Origin: Batkoa obscura
Lineage: Eukaryota; Entomophthoromycota; Entomophthoromycetes; Entomophthorales; Batkoaceae
DNA length: 64,000 nucleotides
Assembly (NCBI GenBank): GCA_030770535.1
Contig: JASVEC010000008.1
Location: 930,001-994,000, forward strand
Reading direction: 5' to 3'
A program made the position numbers and the translations under genes. This document shows positions 53,432-64,000 of this stretch, one piece after another. Positions within the stretch are counted from its first letter, which is position 1. Every line of letters begins with the position of its first letter. Below the pieces are notes generated by a model. The model ran no database searches, was not told where the DNA came from, and worked only from the letters and a program-made list of their open reading frames with translations.

Positions 53432-54279
53432 TTTGATTTATTACTAATAGCTTTGGACCATTTTGAGAAAGATTCCAAAGTTTCATTTACAGCATTACTA
53501 GCTTTTTAAACTTACCTCTTAGTTTGTTCCATTATAATTAAAGAACTTAAATTTCATTTATTAATTATTATTTTTTAAGTAATAAGATACAACTTTAGTT
53601 CTCTTTAGGTTCAATGGAGGGTTTGTGATTCATTTACAGGCTTATAGATAAAATAGTTTAGTAGAATAAGTTTGATTGTTTATTATGGACTATTGCATTG
53701 CCTAAACAAATTTAATAAAATTCAAAAAATACAACTTTATTTCATTTTCAATTCTAATTAATCATGTTATGTTTACATAAATCTATAGAATTATATTTAG
53801 TAAAGTATTTTTATTTTATTTTTAATTACAAATTAGTAATCAAGCTTACTTTAAAAAACAACTTAGTCAACTATTATGCTTGCCATGATATTTTATCATA
53901 ATCATACTTTTAAAATTTAGTCATACTATAATTATCAACCATATTTTGTTTTATTTCACAATTATTTTTGTACAAAATAGTAGTAAAAGGCTTAAATTAT
54001 GTATTAGATAAATTTATAAGCTTTATCATATTAAAATTAAATTTCAAATACATATTTATCTCTAAGCATAACATTCTATTTCATGGATAAAATTAATCAT
54101 TTAAAGCATCTATACAAAAAACACAGCTAAAAAAGATTTGAAAAAACAAGTAATTAACAAAAGGTTTATTTTAAAAAAAGACAAATAAGAGTAACTTAAA
54201 GGAATACTCCTAACTTATAAAGAAATTGAGTTTATAGAATTATTAAATGATTAAATATATATTTTTATAAGATTGAAAA
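53432..54279. other. Convergent intergenic spacer
   Basis: About 0.85 kb between the 3' ends of the Dsk2-type and Ste50-like genes. AT-rich, no gene or repeat recognised. Confidence 0.45.
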
Positions 54280-55722
54280 TTATGGTGTGGTAGGTTTAAG
54301 TGTCGGTGTAACCAAATTCGATTTTCCTAATGACATAGCAATTTCTCCAGATTCATTAGGTGTACTACAAGCTGCTGGATGATGTATTGATGAAGCAGAA
54401 CCAGGCGTAATAGGTGATGTAGTCATATTAGGTACCACTTTACCTTTTGTATTATGTTTTAATACAAATACTGGGGAAGCATTAGCTTCTTTTAATTTTT
54501 GATATATTTTTAATGGTTTTTCTTCCATTTCAAGTTTCCTTTCAATTCCATTTGCTAAAACTATTAATATTTTTATTTTATTATTATATTTTATTTACCT
54601 TGTGATATATAAATACTATAATTCTTCCAATCGTCATTTATTTTGTATTTCCTAAGCGCTGCTGGAATTACCTTATGACATGGGTCATCTAAAAATATTC
54701 TTAAACTTTTATAAGCTTCGTTTTCTCTTTGGTGTTGTTGTCTAGGTTCTATCGGTTTAATAGTTTCCATACTTCCTTGATTATCATTTATTGAAACTTG
54801 ATTTGATTCACTTGATTTCGACTAATATATATAATTAAATAATTAAATCATAATAAAATATAAATCTTACGTATAGGGCTGAAGATAATTGACTATTAGA
54901 ACTAGGTGAATGAGGTGAAATTGGAAATGGTTTTCCAGAATTCAATGTTGAACTGCTCTTAGAAGTTGTTGTAACAATAGGCGATGGTCGATATTTTGAT
55001 GGCTTAAGAGGTTCTATGTTACCTATATTTGACTTGAATACTTTTAATATATTGAATTTAAAAAAAAGGATTATGATTTACTCTATCAGGTGAAGCTAGT
55101 CTTTGATTCATTTCTCTAATTTTTATAAGCTCTGAGTTTATTTTTGAAATTTCATGAACTAAATGCTTTATTACTGCATCTATAAATTCAATTTTAATAA
55201 CGCTCTTTTTTTAAATTAATAATAATAACCTCTTTCTTTAAATGCGGATACTATTTTAGAATCTTGAATATGATATCCTCCAAACATCTCATCTTGATAA
55301 TTCTAATCAAAGATTTAATAAAAATAATTAAATTGATATTATTTTGAGTATTACAACTTCTTCAATTGTATCTAAAATTAAGTTAGATTTTCGAATATAG
55401 CTAGCAAATTATTGACTTACTAGGTGGGGCATAATCATCCGAGTATATAGGTATATTAAACCGAATCTTCAACTCATAAATCGCTTTTAATAATAATATC
55501 CTTTTTCCAACTGATTTGATATTCAAATCGTTTAAAGTCTCATGATCCAAGTTAGCTAATACTTCTCCGGTAATTCCTTCCTCTTCATTTATAGTTAGTC
55601 TCCAGTTTTAAATTATAACTCAATTGAATACCTTTAAAGTCTTTAATATATTCATTATAACCTATAGTACCTAACCAAGATGCAACATGATCTATTGACC
55701 AATTTAATACTGAGTCTTCCAT
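54280..55722 (-). CDS. STE50: Ste50-like SAM/RA-domain MAPK adaptor
   Basis: Ste50 binds the MAPKKK Ste11 through its SAM domain and the Cdc42-Opy2 module through its RA domain, feeding the osmostress and filamentation pathways. About eight exons. SAM domain: VLNWSIDHVASWLGTIGYNE, then EEGITGEVLANL and LNIKSVGKRILLLKAIYELK. A short coiled coil follows (AVIKHLVHEISKINSELIKI), then a Ser/Pro-rich linker. RA domain: SLRIFLDDPCHKVIPAALRK, then YKINDDWKNYSIYI and EEKPLKIYQKLKEANASPVF with VLKH. Domain order and the RA sequence match Ste50 rather than other SAM proteins. The C-terminal 55 residues are Thr/Pro-rich. ATG at 55720-55722; stop at 54280. Confidence 0.85.
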
Positions 55723-58471
55723 TCTTCTATTATTTTTATATATAAATTAAGTTAGAATTGAATAGTTCTGCTTTTTTAAAAAAGACAAAATTAAGCTTTT
55801 TTAAATTTTTTAAAAATAATTTTGGATCTTATTTTTAATTTACACTTATTTGTTCTTAGTAGCACTAATTTAACTTTTTATAACCTTACTGAAATCATCA
55901 AAAGTTCAAAGTGATATATGAGATAAGATCATTTACTTATTTAAAGAAGTATTGTTGAATTATGTTTACAAATTTGTTATGCGATCATGTTAAACTTTGT
56001 TATAAAAAGCCATATTTTTTTATTAAGGCTTATGTACCCTAATTGCTTTTTTAATTACTAGTTGTTGATATTTATTAGAACGTGTTCATCTCTTATTCTT
56101 TGTTATTATTAACAAATAAACTGTTATGTTACTACAGTTTTAGAATAATTAATAGAAAGCAAATTATTTAATGGCTTTAATATCTTTATGTTTGATGTCT
56201 AGATTAGAAAAAACATCTAACATTTTACATATTTTAAATAAGTTAAATTAGTTTGAATCTATATACAATACTCGATTAACTAAATGAAATAAAGCAATAA
56301 CTCTAGGTTTTTAAAGCTATTATATAATATAAATTAATCACATAAATCTACTGTGTATAGTATTTCTAAATTAAATTCAGTTAAATGATAAAAGATTCAA
56401 AATAATTTGAGCTCATATTTTATCATTATAGAGTACCTAAAAATAATAAAAAGCTGTCGAAAAAATGGAAAACAAGGTCTTATCGAAATTAAATCTCAAC
56501 TCCATAATTTAAAACCTGAATTAAAAAACAGGGTATGCCTCTATCCCTGCTCAAAACTCGCATCTTAAATAAAGTGGCATTTTTTTTTATAGCTAATAAT
56601 ATTGATCATGGATAAATAAAAACAAGTACTTTTTTATTTTTGAGGGTCTAGAGATAATTGAGGATATTTGATCATAGAATAGCTGAATAAGACTATCTGA
56701 TACAGAAAAGGTTTATTTTAAAGCTTGTAGATGTCGGGTTAAAATTGAAATTTCCATACACTTTAAAAAGACAATAGATTTAGGCCTGGAATTTTAATTA
56801 AAAACTAATAAATTAAATTAAATCAAATTTAAGGTAACAGATCAGTATGTTTTTTTGGTTTCATCACTTTTTCCATTTTTTAAGCGCTATTTGAGTGGAA
56901 AGATTGTTAGTAAAATTCTTAAACAAAAAAATACATTCCCCAGATTATAAACATGGCATATAACTATTCTTTGTTTTTAACTATAATCTAACATTTCATT
57001 AACCTCTTATATAAAAGATTTATTAGAAGTTACCGAATTTATAAACTCTCTTGATATTATTTTATTTTAAACTTGTTGACTTTCTTGGCATAAATTTATT
57101 TAATTATGAAGAATTAACTAACCAAAGCACAAACTTATTGTGTACAAATTGTATAACAATAATTTGAGAATATAACTATTAAGCATGATGATAATTTCCT
57201 TGTCAAAGATGTAACTACAAATTAAGCTGAAAATGTTCAATTTAAGCTTCATTTAAATACTTTGACTATATTACATTTTTCATCATCAATGACTTATACA
57301 ATTTTTCTGCTTTAGTTAGCCTAGAATTTGAATAAATTGTTAAATGCTAAAATTGGTTGCATTTAGATGCCTTCACTTTTTAATTGTTATCATTTTATTT
57401 ATAAATGAATTTATAGGCTATATACAATGCTCTAACCCATAAATTCATTACACAAGAAACCATTAACAAATTAAAAAAATGAAAGTATCTAAATTTGACC
57501 AGTTCTAACTTTATGCAAACATCATTAGTTTTCAAACTGAACATCAGAGGAAACCCCGTAATTCACTGATAAACCATTATTAATATCAAGAGTCCAAATA
57601 GCAAGCGCTTTATTGTTTAGATACCATATGCTTTAAATTTACTTAAAAGCAGAGCTACTTAAGTGAATTTAAAGAAAGTAAAAAATGAGCTATTCGACTG
57701 TTGCAAGTCTTTTAAGATTTAATTAGCTGTTTATTTAGGAGTAAAACTTAAGTCAAAATTTATTAAAGTAAAACCATCAGAGTTTAAGAAAATTGTTATA
57801 TAAATAATTTTCTTATAAAAACTATCGCTAAAAATATCAAAAAAGAATCGCAACAGCTGCATGAAGATTTTAAAAGTGCTGTATATTTTGATAGGTGAGC
57901 TAATTAAAGCGGAAAAAGGCATAAACCCAATGAAGTTTGAAAACTAAACTGTTGAAAAATTAAAGCGGGAACAGACTTCACGTTTAAAGCAAAGCACTTG
58001 GCGTTTCTGCTTCAAGATTTTAAAAAATCGAATCATTGTTAAGAAAGTGTCTTAAAGCCTTATTTAATAAGGTGGTGGTGAGTTATCCAAAGGACTATAG
58101 ATACTAGATAAACCTTATCATTTTTGAGTTCAAAGTAAAATTAACTCATCATAAGCGTCAATATTAAAAATTTAAGCCCAAGCCCAATAGTGGTCAAGAT
58201 TACCTAATTATTGCCTAATAATAAATGCTAATTACAGAAATATTTTATATTTTTTGAACAGAAAATCTATTTTTTAATTGAAACCTCTAAAAGTAATTTA
58301 AAAATTTTAAATTCCAAGTTAACTAAATTCAATCCAATAAATTTAAAAATTAGCCCTAAATCATTGATCTAAAATTGTAAGCTAATGTAATTGGTTGATT
58401 ATTACACTTATTGATAAGACAATTAATAGGAAGATAATGAAATAATAATATTAAGTTTTTTAATAAAAAGA
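55723..58471. other. Largest gene-poor stretch
   Basis: About 2.7 kb without a supported gene. Holds one family 1 repeat (56845-56941). A minus-strand frame at 57731-57922 has no recognisable features. Confidence 0.45.
56845..56941 (-). repeat. Family 1 MITE-like element, copy 9
   Basis: Begins GTATGTTTTTTTGGTTTCAT with a slightly eroded tip and ends AAAAAAATACATTCCCC. Reverse orientation; interior AAGCGCTATTTGAGTGGAAA. Confidence 0.87.
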
Positions 58472-59329
58472 TGGCAAGTAGAAGAAAAGTATTGTTAAAG
58501 GTAAGGGTTATAACTATATTCTAGAAGTTTAACTAATTGTTTAAATCACTCAGGTTATTATCTTAGGTGACAGCGGGTAAATTTTTGTAACTACCAATGA
58601 GAATAAAATTTTAATGTATTTAGTGTTGGTAAAACTTCGTTAATGAATCAATATGTAAATAAAAAGTTTACAAATCAGTATAAAGCAACTATTGGAGCTG
58701 ACTTCTTAACCAAAGAAGTGATAGTAGAAGATAGAGTGGTTACTATGCAGGTAAAAACAACTAAATTATAAAAAGTTAATTAAATAAAAATCAATCAGAT
58801 TTGGGATACTGCTGGACAAGAAAGATTCCAAAGTTTAGGTGTTGCATTTTATCGTGGAGCTGATTGTTGCGTTTTGTGTTATGATGTAAATAATGCTAAA
58901 AGTTTTGAAACTCTTGATTCTTGGAGAGATGAGTTCCTTATTCAATCTAGTCCTAGAGACCCGGAGAATTTCCCTTTTGTTGTACTTGGTAACAAAATTG
59001 ATTTAGAAGAATCAAAAAGAGAAGTAAGTTGAAATTTTATACTAAATAATCGCTAAATTTATTTTTAGATATCTGAAAAAAGAGCTACTGCTTGGTGTAC
59101 TTCTAAAGGGAATATTCCGTATTTTGAAACTTCAGCTAAGGAAGCTATCAACGTTGAAGAAGCATTCCAAACTATTGCAAAAAACGCTCTTTCACAAGAA
59201 AGTGATATTGAGGTGTAAGTTATTTATTAATTTTAATAGAATAATTAAATAATTCTAAATAGTGATTTCCCTGATCCAATTAAGTTAGATGGTGAATCAA
59301 CTGCTAGGGATTCTGGATGTGCTTGCTAA
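58472..59329 (+). CDS. YPT7: Rab7/Ypt7 small GTPase
   Basis: Controls late endosome to vacuole fusion. Six exons, about 205 residues. It starts [20 protein letters not shown], with the P-loop split by an intron: GDSG, then [15 protein letters not shown]. The effector region is [14 protein letters not shown], the hallmark of Rab7. [30 protein letters not shown] and [20 protein letters not shown] follow. It ends DSGCAC, a CXC geranylgeranylation signal. Secure. Confidence 0.96.
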
Positions 59330-59494
59330 TTTATTTAGAATGGTTTAATTCATTGTTGCAATCACTTTCTTTTTATTTTTCGAAATCTTTTTTAATTATA
59401 AATGGTCCTAATTACTAAATCAAATCTATTTCAGTTTGAAAGTTTTTAATTTTTAAAGAAAAATCAATAATATTTAATCATTTTATTTATGGAA

Positions 59495-60090
59495 CTAATT
59501 TTCAAGTTGATGAATTTTATCGACTCTAGTTTTATGCTGATTTCCTTCAAAAGTATTTGCAAAAAAAGCTTTAACAATTTTAATAGGCATATCACCTTCT
59601 AATACCCTTTGTCCCATAGCAAGAATATTAGCATCATTGTGCTTAAACAAGTAAGTAAATGAATAAATAAAGATAATGAAAACTAAATACCTTTCTTGCC
59701 ATTTCAGCAGTGTATTCATTATGGCAAAGAGCACATCTTATACCATTGACTTTATTAGCAGCAATACTAATACCAATTCCACTACCACATATTAAAATAC
59801 CTTTACTATCGGCTTCTTTTAATACAGTTTCGCTTACTTTTCCAGCTATGTCTGGATAGTCACACTATAAAATATTAGATTATTAAAACTAACCTGATTT
59901 AATTTACTCTGTCTCCACTATGAGTTCCATAATCTATTACTTTTATATCTTTATGATTCTCTTCAAAATACTTTTTAATCTCCTCTTTAAGCTGATAACC
60001 TAAACTATTATTAATATGCTGTTTTATTTTAACTATTGTTTTACCAGCATGATCTGACCCAATAATGATAGTTTTTGGTAATTCACTCAT
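59495..60090 (-). CDS. Ribose-5-phosphate isomerase B (RpiB/LacAB family)
   Basis: Interconverts ribose- and ribulose-5-phosphate. Family blocks: IIGSDHAG at the start, IDYGTHSGDR, DYPDIAGKVSETVL, then GILICGSGIGISIAANK and IRCALCHNEYTAEMARKHND, where the catalytic Cys is in the CGSG loop. ILAMGQRVL follows. Four exons are inferred. The first intron, 60000-60044, is 45 bp, has no in-frame stop and is a multiple of three. Spliced, the protein reads SDHAGYQLKEEIKKYFEENH as in relatives; unspliced, 15 extra residues interrupt the helix. RpiB is unrelated to RpiA, the usual eukaryotic enzyme, and its distribution in eukaryotes is patchy. Shares a 114-bp divergent spacer with the chitinase gene. 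Confidence 0.9.
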
Positions 60091-60204
60091 TTAAAAAATA
60101 AAAAAAATAAAAAAACAAGAGCTTATATAATTTGATTTATGACGTAAGCCAAAAATTAGGATAAAATCAAAAATAATTTATTATGAAATGTTAAAATATT
60201 ATAA
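60091..60204. promoter_or_regulatory. Short bidirectional promoter region
   Basis: Only 114 bp separates the RpiB (-) and GH18 chitinase (+) start codons, so both promoters must overlap or share elements. The sequence is A/T-rich with no obvious TATA box. Inferred from gene spacing only. Confidence 0.5.
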
Positions 60205-61648
60205 ATGAGTAGAGTAGTAGGGTATTATACTTCATGGTCCGTTTATGACCGTAACTATCAACCTACCGATGTACTTGTGGAAAAATTAACACATATAAAT
60301 TATGGTAATAAAAATAACTACTATTAAAAAAAGCGTATTTAATTAGTGTATAGCTTTTGCAGATATAAAAGATGGTGAAATAGCATTAGGAGATCCATGG
60401 GCTGGTAATAAGTAACACACTCATATTATTACATTAATAAAAGATTAGATGCACAAAAACCATACGATAAAGATCCAAATATATTGGGTAATCTAGGACA
60501 GTTTAATGAACCACATGGTCCGATAAGACAGCGTAACCCAAACATTAAAGTATTGATATCTGTTGGTGGTTGGACATTTTCAAAATATTTTTCAGTTGTA
60601 GCAAGTACTGAAGAAAATCGTGTAAAGTTTGCTAATAGTATTTTAGACTTTTTAATTAAGTACAAATTGGACGGTGTTGGTAAATATATTTATTATGGGT
60701 AATTTAATCTCTTTTAACTTTCTATTTTAGACTTGGACTGGGAATTCCCTGGTAAGTAACTATTTGTTTGTCATCTTACATATACTAAATATTTTTAAGT
60801 TGAGGGTGGTCATGAACATAACATTAGATCCCCACAAGATGGTTACAATTTTACTTTACTACTAAACTGTATTAGAAACACTTTAAATCAGTCTCAATAC
60901 AAACAATATTTATTAACTATTGCTACTTCAGCAGCACAATACAGTTATCAACACTTACAGCTGAGTGAAATAACTAAATTTGTTGACTATGTTAATATTA
61001 TGACTTATGGTAATTAAACTAATAGTATTTCTTTGTTTGCAAACTAAAAATTAGATTTCACTGGTCCATGGTCTCAACAATGTCATCATCAGTCTAATTT
61101 ATTACCTGATCCAAATAACCCAAGTCAATTAAGCTGCTTCAAAGCAATTAATGACTATATTAGTGGAGGTAATTGACATACTAGTATTTTGGCTTGACTT
61201 GATAAAAAAATAAATAGGTATTAGAAGAGATCAAATAGTAATGGGAGTACCATTTTATGCCCGTGGTTTTACAAAACTTGAACTTAGTGAATCCCACCCA
61301 CCAACCTCGTGCACTGGATATCAAATAAAATATGGAGCATTACCACCAGGTAAAGCAGAAGCAGGAGTTTATCAATATCATGAGTTATATAATGATCATT
61401 TAACTAAAGTTATTGGTACAAATAACAAAGATGATAAGTATTTTTTGTTTTTTAATGAAACTACCAAAGCTACCCATTTGTATGATCCTGTTGAAACTAC
61501 TTTTATCTCATTTGATGACCCACAGTCTTTAGCATGGAAATGCTTTCATGTTAAAACTAATGGACTTGGTGGAATCATGATTTGGGAGTTATATGGGGAT
61601 TATCAAAATAAGTTGGTGAATATCATCTGTGCTGGTTTATGTAACTGA
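60205..61648 (+). CDS. GH18 chitinase, leaderless
   Basis: Glycoside hydrolase family 18, cleaving beta-1,4-GlcNAc polymers. About eight exons. The barrel starts SRVVGYYTSWSVYDRNYQPT directly after the initiator Met. Other blocks: IKVLISVGGWTFSKYF; the catalytic strand DGVDLDWEFPG, a complete DxxDxDxE motif split by an intron; VDYVNIMTYDFTGPW; QIVMGVPFYARGF with a chitinase-insertion region after it; and a C-terminal GGIMIWELYGDYQNKL. No signal peptide, and the codon before the ATG is TAA, so the leader is truly absent unless supplied by an unseen exon; the RpiB gene starts 115 bp upstream. No chitin-binding or GPI domain. Confidence 0.92.
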
Positions 61649-63054
61649 TATTTAAATAAAATCAAACGTTATGTTGTATATTGTATAAGTCTAATAAATA
61701 TATTTAGCCACCATTTATAAGAATCGTTTTTGTTCTTTATTGTTATGAATTTTTTATTGCAAGTAATTAAAACAATAACTTTAATAAATAATGGTAAAAA
61801 CAAACAGATTATTACTACCTTCTTGTGGCACTACATTAAATAATATTACAACATTATGCTACTTTATATTAAGATTATATTTCAAAGTAGCCTTAGCTGA
61901 GCTTTTTAATAACACTCTATAGCTTATATTTCTTTACAACAATCAATTCAACAGCGTATAACATATATATTTATTTCAGGAAATAGATATTTATTATACT
62001 TATTATGGAGACTATAATAAAATACAAATACAAATTTGTGTGTAACATTTGATAGGGAATAAATGTAATAGTAGACATTGGAATATACTTAGTATGTCAG
62101 TTTATAATATAAACTAGTAAAGCAACCAAATATGACATATTGGGAAAGATCCTCATGTGGATTAATTTGATATTTAGTATCGTTTTTAATGGTTTTGTCA
62201 GAGTATGTTGTTACAATGTAAATATAGACTTAATGATAAGTAAATAAAATTAAAACAATTTGAATGTCAGACTTAATCATTTTATCCTTAAATTTTATAT
62301 GATTCGTTAGTTACAGTTAAAACATATTGGTTCAAATCATCTAATAAACTGATAAATTCTAAACCGAAGGTATGACTTGCTTCTTGAAATAAGTGTGATA
62401 TTCTTTAACTTATCATACATTTAAATTCAGATAAATAGCAAAATAAACGATCAATTTTTAAAAAGAGGGGCAGTTCTAGATTGATGCTTACACAAACTAA
62501 CATTAAACAATTGTCAAAGGTCAGTTCAAGGGCTATTTAAGTTGACTCGAGACCTATTTTAAGACAATCTGACTAATGGGTATAGAAAGCAATTTACATA
62601 AGACATTGGCCACTCAAAACTTTATAAGGGTATCGAATCAGGAGTTAGGAAAATCTTCCAAGCTATTGAGCTGAATGACGCATAAGCTAAGTTTTGATCA
62701 ATCAACCGTTATTATATATAATTAGACAATAAAAAGAAAGCCAAAATTTGAAATAAGATATATATTTTTCAATTTTTGTTACTCGTATTTTAGTCATTTG
62801 ATTTACGATTTAAACTTTAGGACAAATTTGGCTGAACTAGAATAATGAATCAAAAGTTAAAGGATACACGAATAAAAATCTATAAAATTACAACTTAATT
62901 AAACTTGATTTGCAATAAAAAACAGCGCCCAATTAGAGTGAACAAAGTTCCAAACCAGATAATGAACTTCAAAACTAATAATTACTTTTATATCTCTAAT
63001 CTCAAGGTTAACTAAAAACCCACTTAAAAACTTAATAAACAGTAAAAGAAAACA
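61649..63054. other. Intergenic spacer
   Basis: About 1.4 kb, AT-rich. No gene or repeat family member recognised. The last part is the promoter side of the Sec4-type gene. Confidence 0.45.
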
Positions 63055-63932
<878 letters not shown>

Positions 63933-64000
63933 GCTAAATCCTTATAAATACGTAAATAGTGTTATTATTTCATCTATATTATAAATGAATCAATTTTGAA

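Noticed and set aside
57731-57922. Minus-strand 63-codon frame in the 55.7-58.4 kb desert
   Set aside because: Hydrophobic low-complexity product typical of chance frames in AT-rich DNA; no splice partners or homology.

Overview
The window is nuclear DNA of an AT-rich, intron-rich fungus. Most protein genes carry several introns of about 45-60 bp with GTAAGT-like donors, CTAAC-like branch sites and TTTAG/ATAG acceptors. The fungal placement rests on a Mrp51-type mitochondrial ribosomal protein, a Hog1-type MAP kinase with a TGY loop, a Ste50-like SAM/RA adaptor, a two-domain NADPH oxidase without EF hands and a Mei2-like RNA-binding protein. A complete propionyl-CoA carboxylase alpha gene and a Gdown1/POLR2M-like gene argue against a typical ascomycete yeast. 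An early-diverging filamentous fungus is my best guess; the species cannot be named from the sequence.

Layout. 1-9 kb: cytosolic glutaminyl-tRNA synthetase (+), a Mei2-like protein with three RRM-like regions (-), and a PPP1R37-like leucine-rich-repeat protein with a PP1-docking motif (-). 9-12 kb: a NADPH oxidase gene (-) flanked on both sides by copies of a palindromic repeat of about 355 bp. 12-20 kb: rhodanese, Mrp51, Hop2, a nucleoside hydrolase and the Gdown1-like protein. 21-26 kb: a Rad60/Esc2-type SUMO-like protein, a Yaf9-type YEATS protein, an orphan and an acidic/basic protein. 26-32 kb: tRNA-Leu(AAG), an orphan secreted protein, a decayed AEC-family transporter and a small lysine-rich orphan. 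32-42 kb: Rps22 (uS8), a quinone oxidoreductase, tRNA-dihydrouridine synthase 2, mitochondrial malate dehydrogenase and a Hog1-type kinase. 44-51 kb: an Mpv17/Sym1 protein, a small membrane protein, propionyl-CoA carboxylase alpha and an eIF4A-III-type helicase. 51-56 kb: a Dsk2-type ubiquitin receptor and a Ste50-like adaptor. 58-64 kb: Rab7, RpiB, a GH18 chitinase and a Sec4/Rab8 GTPase.

This is mostly housekeeping content with no operon logic. Some genes belong to shared pathways: Ste50 and Hog1 (osmostress signalling), two Rab GTPases (vacuole and exocytosis), and Hop2 with Mei2-like (meiosis). Between the genes lies a dispersed family of about 97-bp terminal-inverted-repeat elements, nine copies in 64 kb, plus two copies of the larger palindromic family. 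I saw no CRISPR array, no autonomous transposon and no convincing viral element.
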